64,000 nt of DNA from Acanthosoma haemorrhoidale. Taxonomy: Eukaryota; Arthropoda; Insecta; Hemiptera; Acanthosomatidae. Position numbers and translations under genes: made by a program. The notes below the pieces were generated by a model. It saw only the letters and a list, made by a program, of their open reading frames with translations, was not told where the DNA came from and ran no database searches. Positions 43,291-55,800 of this stretch are shown here, piece by piece (within the stretch, counting starts at the first letter, position 1; every line of letters begins with the position of its first letter). The DNA is taken from assembly GCA_930367205.1 (NCBI GenBank), contig OV884011.1, forward strand, positions 41,305,754-41,369,753, given 5' to 3'.

Positions 43291-43889
43291 TCATATATAG
43301 ATGGCATCGTGGTGCTTGGCATTATTGGGGCTGCTGATGCCCTCTGACCAATCAGAGTTACTGTGGGGGGAGGAAGACGACCAGTGCCAAGGCGATTCAG
43401 GACTAGGGGTGGGGAAAGACTCTGGCGCTGGCTCCGATGGAGGCGTCAGGTAGTGGTAGTACCCCTGCTGGCCTGGTGCCGTCCCGGTCTGGTACAGCTG
43501 GTAGGGGAAGCCGAGGGCCTGCTGTGTGGCAGCACGCATGGCTGCCATGTGAGTTGGCGACGTTGGGAGGCCTGGGCGTCCCTTGGCAGGGCTCACACTG
43601 GCCGGAGGGCTCGTAACACTGCAATATTGCTGGTACTCACCCAGCGATTTAAGGCAATCCTCGTAAGGAGGTGGCAGTCCCGGACTGCTGTACACCCCCG
43701 TCGGCTCTTCCTCTTTCTTTTTCTTCACACTTGGCTTCCTGCGCATTACAGTCTGCTGGTTGTCCCCTGTACCCTCTGGGCTCTCCACCTTAGCCCGCTT
43801 CTTGCTCCCCTTGTTTCCTTTGCCCCCTGTCACTGGTGGGCCAGTCATCACACCTGGATGGTTCATCAGGTGTGGGTGGTTCGGAGAAC
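43291..43889 (-). CDS. N: Notch terminal exon: TAD/PEST tail and stop
   Basis: After tgtag; 199 codons. Encodes a Lys/Arg-rich segment ([27 protein letters not shown]), [16 protein letters not shown] (PPxY, Nedd4-type ligase site), [20 protein letters not shown] (conserved in insect Notch), [28 protein letters not shown] and the AIYI end. Stop at 43293-43291. Confidence 0.95.
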
Positions 43890-46800
43890 CTACAAAATGA
43901 CCTGAGGATAAATCAAGAGATATTATATCAAGTCAAAACACATTTAATAAAATATTATATCAAGTCAAAACACATTTAATAAAATATTATATCATAAATC
44001 ATTTTCAAAAGCTAACTGATTAAATTAAACATTCTTTCTTCACTAATTAATTAATCCAAATTTCATGCAGTGAATTCATAGCCATGACTTTATATTTGAG
44101 TGGATGTATTTATTATGGATATTGGATTAGGTCGATGAAAAAAAAGATGTGAGCTTATTAGTGGATGATGTTTTGACATACCCTACTACGGTTGAGATAG
44201 ACTAAAAATTTAAGTGAGATGTGAAAGGTTTAAATTAAACCCTATATATATAACTGATGCAGACATAGATAGTATGCCGATACATCGTCCATAAATAAAT
44301 TTTATGAAAATCTGACTTCTTTTTCTTATCAACACTAGCCAATATCCTAAAAATACAAACTTTATTTTATCAATTAGGTAACAATCTCGGGTTCATTTTG
44401 ATTCAAAGAGTGTTGTATTTATGTGTTATACAGGCAGACTTATGATGATTCAGATGAATATCCCATTACATTATGGAAAGTTTGTTTTAATGTTGGTTAT
44501 ATTTATAAGTGTTGTGTTATTTAGTAATAATTAAAGTGCAAGTAATATAACCAACTTCCCCCATTAGCTAACCACTGAGAGAAATGCACGCCATTTATAG
44601 GTGTATTTAGCCCCTCTAATTTTTAATCGAGGGCAACCAATAGTAAGTGAAGACATTTAAAATGATATTTACCTAAAAGCTGTGGGTTTGGTACCACAGA
44701 CAGGACTTGTGGTGACCTGGGCACATGCTCGTCCAGCAATCTGACAATGTCAGTGTGGAGCCTCTCGCCCGCGACATCACGAGGCAACCGATCCATGTGA
44801 TCGGTGATCTCCCTGTTACTGAAGTTGTCCAAGAGAGCTTTGCATGCTTCAAAACTTCCCTCTCGGGCTGCTAGGAACAACGGAGTCTCATCCTGGAAAA
44901 CACCATTAAGTTATATTAGAGAAATTTATTAATTATTCTTTCATTTTAGAACAATAGTTATATTTTAAATAAAATAAAAAGTTTTGAAAAATCAAACACG
45001 TGGACAACTCATAGTACCAGTATACAACTAGGATAAAATTAAATTAAATCAATAAACTACCAATAAAATTAAGTCCAAATAAAGGGAGAATAAATGAAAG
45101 GAAAGTTGAAACAGTGAGTCTCTTTATGTTTGAAAATTGCTTAGAATAATTCAAAAAAGTCATAGTGTATTACTAGGAACACGATCGACACATGATTGAC
45201 ACTCGTATTCATTCTGATAGGCTAGTTGTTTATATTGTAAATATGCCTTATTTATTGATTTATAAGATATATCTTTTTGAGGTTGAAAATTTGGGGGTTT
45301 AAGGAAATTAAATAGTCCATAGTTAGATGATAAAAAATTTCTGAATTTTTAGATTCTCAGAATATAACCAGTTGGGTTGCTTAACAAACAAGCTTAATCC
45401 TGATTAACAAAGCTGAGGTTTTATTTTCATTTATTATTTTTTTGGAAAAAAATTTTAAGTTTTCTTCAATAATGGAACTTAAGAGAATGGTCTACCATTA
45501 AAATTTTCAGCAATACAAAGATCAAATTGATGGGAACCATGAGGCGATTAAGAGAATTGGGCCCACTGGCTACAGAAAAAACATTTCCTGTCACATAAAC
45601 AAGAAGTTCAGGTTAGAAAAGAGCAATGCTTTATAGAATATTAGAGAATACACATTTTTTTTATTAGGTTCTTATTGATTTAGTATTCCTTAAAATTTAA
45701 CTTTAATGTCTACAAAAAAAAAGTATCAATATAACTAATATTACATGAATTATGATCTATTACCTTATCATCTTGAGCATCTCTGTTTGCTCCATGTGTC
45801 AGAAGTATATTGACAGCATCTACATTATTTACAGCAGCTGCCCAATGCAGTGCTGTCTTCCCTGAGTTATCGGCAGCGTTAATGTCAGCATCAGCATTTA
45901 TCAAGTCTTCGACCATTCCTTCAATGGCCAGTCTAGCTGCCAGGATCAGAGGAGTGGTACCATCATGCATCCGAGCATTCAGGTTAGTCGCTCTGTTCCT
46001 CAGGAGAATCTGAAGTATAATAAAAATAATTTTCTAATAAGAAACATCCCCATTAAAAACGTTAACAGTAAGTTATTTATTTCATAAAAATTTAAAAAAC
46101 AAGAATTTTTGTAAATTACATCTCTGAAACCCAAGTTCCTGTGACTTTTTAAATATTAACAAAGTAAAAGGATAGGAAAAAGCCTCTCCATATACATTGA
46201 CATAAACATCAGGAATCAAGAGATATTTGGTAGCTCCAAAATTAATAATATCAGAAACCATAATCTAAATGAAGTGAAAATTTTGGGAAACATTGAGTTA
46301 AAAATAAATCTTGACTAATTAAAAGCTGTTTTCCCATGATATTTTATATTTTCTAATATGTAAAACAGGCAAATTCTCGTTATAAAATAGTAATTTGAAT
46401 CTGAATTTTCTATTGATATATAAATTCGGGAAAGAAAGTTCAGCATTTGCCAAAATATTGCAATACCAGCAAATCAAACAATCTTATCTATTTAAGAATT
46501 ACAATTTGTTTCTGAAAATGATAAATAACTAATAAAGCAACAATTATAAAAATAACTATTTGTTATCAATGACAAAAGTGAATTGGAAAAATAAATCTGA
46601 CAAATAACTGTTTTACAATGAAGGATTGAAAATATAAGCCCGAATAAGGTTTTCACAGAGAGGAATCAGGTTAAACCAGACACCAGTGTGTGATGTATAC
46701 TGACAATCAGAAGATATTTTTGGAATGGTTTCAGTTTGTATGCATACATCATACAGGTAATTGCTACTCAAAGAAAGAAGCCATCACAGAAGAGTTCATA

Positions 46801-49800
46801 TAATCATAACCCATCCTGTTTTTAGTGTATTCAGCAAGTTATTTGATGACATTTTTAAAAAAGCACAGATTAGAACCTAAAATCCCTGCCCTGAGTTTTA
46901 AATTTAATTACTACAATAATATTTTGTAGTTGTTTTCAATAATTTGTAAGTATGGCCTTTTAAAGAATTGTGTGATTTTAATATTATTACAAACCTGGAA
47001 CACTCCCATAGCATCAGCTGCGACAGCTGCATGGAGAGGTGTTCTTCCAGTATTGTCTTGAGAGTTTGCTTCCGCACCAGCATCAAGCAGTCTTTTGGCC
47101 GCATCTGCTCGTGCATACCTACAGGCAGAAAAACAACCTCAGAAAATATAGCTCACAATGAATGAAGATAAAATTATGTAATGATTTTATTATTATTACA
47201 AATGAATAAATGCTTCACAAACCAATAATTACCCATTTCAAAAAAGATATTAACATAGAAATATAACTTCAAAATAATGCAACCAAATTTTATTAAGGTG
47301 TATTTTACTTAACTATTTTTAATAATTTGTTGGTGTTTTTTTTAAATTATTTTTTGATGATCATTATGATACATGTGATGAAATTATAAGGCAACTAAAA
47401 AGTATAATTAATTATTGTCCAGAAAAATTGAGAGCATAGCAATATCTGTAACAACATACTTAACTTTATTTATGATGGATCTAGAAGTTTAAATTTAATT
47501 GAATGCATACCTAGCAGCCAGATGCAGAGATGTTTCTCCAGTTTTGTCCATAGTAGCGTTTAGTTCAGCGCCCTGTGCCACCAAATCTGCAATAACTGCA
47601 GCAGTCCCATCCTCCTCGTCTTCTTCTCCTGTGTCTAGTCCTCCACCTTTCACAGCAGCAACCATCAAAGGAGTCATTCCACAAGGTCCCCTCACATCAA
47701 CTGACTGGGATTCCTGCAATGGGAGGCATTCAGACAATTAACCGATTGTTTATTTATCTGACATGTACAAGTATAGAGTATTGATGATACGTACCATGCT
47801 GGGAGGGGTTAGTATGACATTTCTGGTATCAGGAACATGATGAGCCCACATGTCATCATAGTCAGTGACAGCTGTATGGTCCGAGGCATAGCCATTGTCT
47901 CTCACCCTCTTTGCAGGGGGCAAATCGCTTTCGTCATCAGACCAGTGGGGCGGGCCCAGTCCTCCTGCACTCACCTCGACACCTTTGGAAAGGTTTCTCA
48001 TCTCTTGCCCATCAGGACCTCTTCTTCTAGATCTGCGCCTTGGACCACTGTAAGTAAAAAAAAATTGTCAGATACATTCGATTCTGAAATAGCACAAATA
48101 TAACATAATTTTTGAAGGAGAAACAAGAACCAACCTGCTTGTCCTAAGGAAGCCTTCGGGAAACCAGGTGATGCCATGCGCACGCTTCCTTTGCGCGGTC
48201 ACAAGAACTCCAAGAAGGAGACCTACGAGAGTAACGAGAATAACACCAATAAAGACGAACTTTCCAGATGTTGGTGCATCAGGAAGAGGTGGTTCCGCAC
48301 TTGAAACACCTTGTACTTTCACAATTGGAAAAGATGTTGAAAGAGCGTGGTTCTGAGCTGTAGCAGCCAAAAACCCTGCAGCCTAAAAAGAAAATTAGAT
48401 GTTTTACTTTTTGATTAAATACTCAAATAATATCCAATAAGAAAATTGAAAATAAAAGTACCTCATTTGCAGTTGGAAAACATTCTCCTCCTGGGCTTGC
48501 AGTACAACGTCTATTATCGATTTCTAGAAAGGCTACAACTCCTTTAGAATTTTCTTCTTGCACATTCCAAGGATAGATCATTTCACCACCATCAGTCCCA
48601 GTCTTGACACGAACTGTAGCCCTCAGCTGATGCCCAATCTGCAAATGTTTTTCATTAGTCATAAATAACACCATTGCAAGAACTAAGAACTGTTACTACA
48701 ATGAAACAAGTCATGACTACTTACATCTCTTAGAAACGACACAAGATTATCCCTGAACATTTGCAGATCCATCTGAACAACAACAGAAATCGCACCTTCG
48801 GCCAGACGAGGAGGTTCCTTCTCACAATCAAGTCCATCCCAATTACATTCGGCATTGTTACAGCCGTAGTCACAATATCCATTAGCATAGTGCTTCTGAC
48901 AGTAGGCGTCGTAGATAGGGCTGAGAAAGTTTAATAAATACAATTTTTATACAAAAAACCAAAATTTTTTAACTTTATAACTTTTTTCAAGATAGTTTGC
49001 TCAAGAAATATAATGAGTCTCATCTATTTTGTAAAATAGTAACTTTTTAGAAATCAAAACTAGATGACAGACAATACTCACTTGCAAGGAGGTAGATTCT
49101 TCTCGCAGTCTCTTCCGTCAAAGAGACACTGTGGGTTGTTGCATTCCTCGTCACACCGGCCGTTCATGAACACCTGCCAGCATTGGATTGAAGCAGTACA
49201 GTTTCTCCAAGGATTTACACCTGTAATCAAAATTAAGTTCACATATAACTTGATTTTTTACAATAAATTTTATCAAACCTAGAGATCAAACTTCAGAAAA
49301 ATAAGATTAGTCTTTGTCTACAGTTTGAAGTGTGCACTAGCCTAGTAGAAGGCTATGATAAAAAACACGAATTTCCCTGAGAGCACAAGACTTCACAAAC
49401 CCTCGGTTTAATATATTTAATAAATTATTTTAATTTTGTAGTTTTTGTTATAAATACTCAATACCCATATAATTAATATTTCAGTTACACAGATTATATT
49501 CTACTGCTTACCAAGAGAGCAGTCATTTCCATCAAAACCACAAGCCAATGTATTACACTCCTCGTCACATCTGTAATTTCCTGCTTTCCTAAAGCAGCCG
49601 TTGACTTCACACTTCTCTCGTTCCATTTCCATCTCGGAAGGTGTAACATGTTGTGTAGCTTGCTGAAATTGTTAACGAGAAAGGTCAAGAACATGATTGA
49701 ATGGCTCACTTATATAGGTATATATATATCTAATGACATCATCTAAAATAAAATACAGTAAAGTTGGATGACTAGAAAAAGATGCCATACCTTGAGAGCA

Positions 49801-52800
49801 TTGTCTCGTCCCAAGCCGCCCCTGAATCCCGGATCATACAGGTGGCAGTTCCTGCCCTTCCACTTGGGTGGGCAATAGCAAGCGTACTCTCCAACTTTGT
49901 TCTGGCAAACGCCTTCATGTTGGCATGGTTCCGATGCACATTCATCAGCAGTGTCAATCTCACAGTGGCTACCTCCTGATCCTGAAAAAAAAAAAAAAAT
50001 TGAAGTCATTTATTCATACTTTACATACATAAAAATCTATTATGCAGAAAGAGATACTCCTCTATCACAAATCCTGAACATTGTTTAGAAAGATTCCATG
50101 CAATAAGTATTTTTTAAATTATTGTTGGGTTACCTGGTGGACAGTCACAGAGGTATCCTCCGCCATCTAGGGTTCGGCAGGCCCCTCCATTTTGGCAGGG
50201 ATTTGAAGCACAATCGAATCCGAAAAATTCACAGTTTCTTCCTGAGTAGCCATCAGGACATGAACAAGAATGACCAGTATCCAAAGCAGTACAAATTCCA
50301 CCATTTTGGCAGGGCCCACTTTCACAAAAGTTTACCTATAACACAGAAAAGTTAAATGTATAAACTTGACTCAATACTTTGTGAACAGAATATGTAAAAA
50401 ATAAGCCTTAACATTTACCTTGAACTCGCAGTGCCTTCCCATGTAGCCAGTTTTGCAGTTGCAGTGATAGTTGTTGACCAGCTGAACGCAATCTTGAGTC
50501 CCTGGACCAGCACAAGGGTTGCTGAGGCACTCGTTGATGTCACCTTCACAGCGCGGGCCAACAAAGCCCGGTGGACAGATACAGTCGAAGCCACCAATCC
50601 TATCTATGCATGTGCCATTGTTGTGACATGCTCCCATCGCGCACTCATCAACATTTATGTCACAAATGATGCCCAGGGTACCTATGGTAGTTTCAAAAGG
50701 AATTATATGATTTGCACAAAGATGTATTAAAGAATAAATAGTTAATAGTCTAGTAACACTTGGTATAGTATAAGGATGTGCAAATAGATTATAAATTTCA
50801 AAAAATTGTGTTTTTAATATCCTTTTGTATCCAATTTTTTATTCAGTCATCATATCTGTTGCATTTTTTGGACTCCATTAGTCCATTTATTATAAGGCAA
50901 CATCTACACAACTAGAAGAAAAATATCTTGGTATAATTAAAATAAGTAAAAAAAATTTTTTATCTTTAAACAACAATATTTCACCAATTTTAAATCAAAT
51001 GCTTAATACTCACAGGTTGTGTCATTCCAAATTAAAACAGTATTAATAAATATTAAAAAAGTTAAATTAATTAACAAACATTGTCAATAATATTTCCTGG
51101 TTAGGAAATCGTCAAGAAATTTGGAATGGTACAAGCCACTGTATTATCTGCGAATAAGTTGTAACTAGAAATTATTAAATGTTATCAGTTCAAAGTTCTG
51201 TTTCATATGTATTAATCTGATACATCCAAATGTTGCTATTTACAATATTTAAGCATATAAATTTAAAAAATGTATTATAACCATATTATAAGCAACCTCT
51301 TACATCTGTTTAAAAGGTCTTTGTATTTTTTTATATTTTAAGTTATGTGAATGAATTCTAACAATTTATCTGATCTGTTATTATCTTCTTTTCCAATCAT
51401 TTTTGTTGATTCAAAGTCAAAAGAATGTTGTAGAATAATACTATTTATACAGATTTCTATAATTGGTTCTGTGTTGAGATAATCTATTTCTTAAAGTTTG
51501 TGAGGTTTTACCAATATAACATTTGCCTTTCGATGCTTGCAATTGATTTTGTATACTACATTCTGCACATCATTAACTTATATTTTATCTTTCATGTTTG
51601 AACAAGTTGTTGCTGACTTTGTTATTATTATATTGATCAAATTTCAAATTATAGTGATCATATATCTTAAATTTTCTGGTAAAAAAGACACGAAAAAAAA
51701 AGGACTAAAGGATTAATTGTGAGATTGTTTAACACCCTCAGCAATCTTTGATCACTTTATGATCAAACATTCCATTCACAATAAAATTGTTATGATTTTC
51801 TGAGACTGTATTATATAAAAACTTCACTAAATGAAAGATACTCTAACAAAATTATAAAAAATTACCATGAGGACAGGAGCAGATGAACCCATTAACAAGG
51901 TCATGGCAGGTGCCACCATTCTGGCATGGCTTACGAGAGCAGTCATCTACATTGAGCTCGCAGTTCTGTCCCTGAAAGCCTGGCGCACAATGGCAGATGT
52001 ACAGACCTATGAGGTCCTGGCACGTGGCGCCATTTTGGCAGGGAGCAGAATCGCATTCGTTTATTTCAACACTGCAGTAGGAACCAGTGTAACCTTCTTG
52101 GCAGTGGCATCTGTGACTATTGCCAAAATCTTCACATGTGCCATTGTTACAAAGATTATCCCGACTGACTCCTAGACATTCAGGAAAAAGTTGATTAAAT
52201 TAAGTCATTTAAAGGAATATTATACATAAAATTACTGCCAACTTGTAGGTTTTCTTTGAGGATTACCTTTTCTTTGTGCTGCATCCTTACATGAGACCAT
52301 TTGAACATCACATACTTTGCCTGTCCATCCTGGAGCACAGACACACTGGTATGTATTCTCCTTCTGTCGACATTGTGCTCCATTTTCGCAGGGTTCAGTG
52401 GCGCACCAGTCTACATACTGATCACAGTGCTTTCCAGTGTAGCCATAAGGGCAATGGCAAGTATAGTAATGCAGGTGATCAATGCATGTAGCTCCGCTGG
52501 CACAAGGATTTGAATCACATTTGTTTATCCTCGTCTGGCAGTTTGATCCGGTGAATCTGAAAATGGTATTAAAAAAATATTTGAAATATAAATAAATTTC
52601 ATTATTTAATAGTCGCTAATTTTATAAAAGATTGATTAGTCAATAAAAATTTTAAATGCACTAATAACTTACCCTGGTTTGCAAATGCAGGTATAATTGT
52701 TGATCCCATCCACACAAGTGCCACCATTCATACAAGAAGATTCAGTACAGTCCTCATCGTTGGTTTGACAGTTGATACCAGAAAAGCCAAGTGGGCAGGT

Positions 52801-55800
52801 ACAAGTATAGGAGTTGACATATTGTGTGCAAGTTGCTCCATTCAAGCATGGTTGTGAGAGACACTCATCTATGTCTGTCTCACAATGCTTATCTCCAAAA
52901 CCATCAGCACACAGGCAATTGTAGTCTCCAATCCCATCGAGGCATGTACCCCCATTCTGGCAGGGAACTGTTCACAGGAAAAACACATCAGAATAAAATC
53001 CAAAAATGTACATTAGAAATAATTATCCCTCAGGTTAATACATTTAATTTCCTTACTAAAAAAAAAATAACTGTAATCATAACACTTTATGGTAACACTC
53101 ACAGGTAGCACAGTCGTCGGTGTTGATAAGGCAATCGACGCCTTCATACCCTTTGGCGCACATACATGAGTACGAACCGTTAGTGTTTCTGCAAGTGGCT
53201 CCATTGCGGCAAGGTGCAGATATGCTGCACTCATCGACATCTTCATGGCAAAGGCGACCAGTGTATCCGACAGAGCACTGGCATGAGAAATCCAAGTAAT
53301 TAGGGGACGGAGTGCACTTAGCACTGTGTTGACACCTGGGAAATCCGGATGAAAAATGTTACATCACAAAATAAAGAATTTGCACAACTATATCTAAAAT
53401 TTTCTGAGCCCTTACATATTGGGTGTGCAAGGATCCATCTTGTTCTGGCAGTCGGCACCAGTATAAGGCAGTTGGCAGACACACTTGTAGCCGTTTACAA
53501 GATCTATACATGAGCCTCCGTGGCGACACGGAGCGTGGGCACAGTCATCTATGTTGGTCTCACAGTTGGGGCCGGTGTAGCCAGCAACACACGTGCAAGA
53601 GTATGCATTTAGGTGATCATGGCAAGCCCCTCCGTGTTGGCATGGGTTTGAACCGCATTCGTCTATGTCGTATTCACATCTCTTTCCTGAAAATTATAAT
53701 TTAAAAATATTCTGTCAAGGCAGCCTATCACTTAATGTATTTAAAAGTACTAAAATAGCATAAAATAATACTCATGGAGGTCATATAGCACATTACATGA
53801 CTATGCCTTAATTGTGCTTTAATCAATTCAGCATAATGTGGAGTGTAATAGAATATAGATTTTAAATGTTAAATTTCAGACAGATTAGTTACAACTCCCT
53901 ACTAATGTTATTTTAAATACATCTTCTTTATTTTTACCCTACTTCTTCTAAAGCTTTCAGCCAAGGCAAAAATGAAATGCTACATTAATAGATACTACAA
54001 GATGAATTAATAAAATAGTTACCTCCATAGCCAGGACGGCAATGGCAAATAAACTGATTGAGCCCGTCTTCACATGTGCCTCCATTGGCACACGGGTTGG
54101 AAGCACATTCATCTACATCACTCAGGCATCGAGCATCATAGTACCCTCGTGGGCACTCACACTTGAAGCCATTGACTAGATCAATGCACCTGCCACCGTT
54201 GGCGCATGGGTTCGAGGAACATTCATTGATATTGGTCTCACAGTGAATGCCGGTGAACCCAGGGAGGCATTCACAAGAGTACCTGAAAATATCACATCTG
54301 GCATTGGTAAAAATATTTAAAAAAAAAAAAAAAAACCATTTGAAAGTAAAAACTCAAATTAATACTGCAGTTCTGGTTCGATTTTAAAAATACTTCAGCA
54401 TATGAAGAGGGGGGGGGGACATGAAATATCATCTAATGTAAACAGGTTTTTATGTTTAAAGTCTCAGAATTTAGTATATTTCATTTTCATTATTCAATAA
54501 TATGTGTAACCAAATCGTACAGTTAAATCAAGTCAGATTATGTGTGGAGCACAATGATTTACCTGTTGATGCCATCAATGCACTTGGCTCCATTGCGACA
54601 GGGGTTACTGTAGCACTCATTGACATTGATCTCACAGTTGGGTCCGGAAGTCCCAGGTCTGCAGCGACACTGATAGCCGTTGATAAGGTCCTCACAGTGG
54701 CCCCCGTACTGGCAAGGAGAGGAGGCGCACTCATCCAGCTGTGTCTGGCAAAGGTAACCAGTGAACCCTGGGTGGCAGAGGCAAGTGAATGAGTTCTCTC
54801 CATCAATGCATTCCCCTCTGTGGCAAGGGGAGGACTGGCAATCATTGATGTTCGTCTCACAGTTAGGTCCTGAAACCAGGAATCAATGCCACATGTTATT
54901 TATAAAAACATAGTTAAAGCAATCAATTGAATAATAAGTTGAAGAACAATAAAGAAAAATCAGTTTTGAAAGGAAATAAAAGTCCAAGAAAAAGGCAATA
55001 AAGAAAAATCAACATTGTAATGTGATTCAAATATATACAAGAAATATGAAATCAGCACTAATGAGTATTACACAAACATATAGTGCAATGCAGTGGCATC
55101 ACTGCACCAGTATAATTAGCAGTGTATGTGTTTTGGTGTTTCAAATTAACCAACTCTTCCAAAGAAAGACTATATCAACATCAAGTAATAATTTAAGTAT
55201 TAATAATTAGTTGTGAAAGAAAAAAATAGTGCCACAGGCAAGATAGGAACCCAGGATCTTCTGATTACCTATGATATCCACGGCAAACACTAATCATAAC
55301 ACTAGCTATAATTTAGGGGTTCTTACTAACTCTTGAAAAACTACGCTATATATAATAAATCTAATAAAAAATTTCTATTAACGTTATAAATAGTACCTTT
55401 TTGTTCTCTACAATTAAGATTTTGAAATTTTGTTCTGTTTTTGAAGAAAAAGTGATAAAAACAGTCTAAAAACCGGGTAATTCACTTATCCAAAGAGCTC
55501 ATAAATGTCATGTGTCTTTATAAAGTACGTCTTTATAAAGACACTTGCCCTTCAGTTGATTGAGGAAAGGGGGGATCTGGCAATCGGCACATACTACTTG
55601 CTTCATCCTTCCAACACAACCCTTGGTCCAGAAAAATACTCCCTTAACTAGAACTGATCTTTTTTTTTTGGTTTGTTTGGGAGGCGTGAGCGTGTGTAGG
55701 GGGGGGGGGTGCATTACATATTTAGAGTCGAGACAGTTTTTGGAGAGGGGAGAACAAATACCAGATCCTGCCAAGGCGAACTGCTGCTGAGACTCAGATT

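Noticed and set aside
43363..43905. 180-codon plus-strand frame opposite the last Notch exon
   Set aside because: Antisense shadow of the Notch tail; the minus frame has clear homology and correct splicing.
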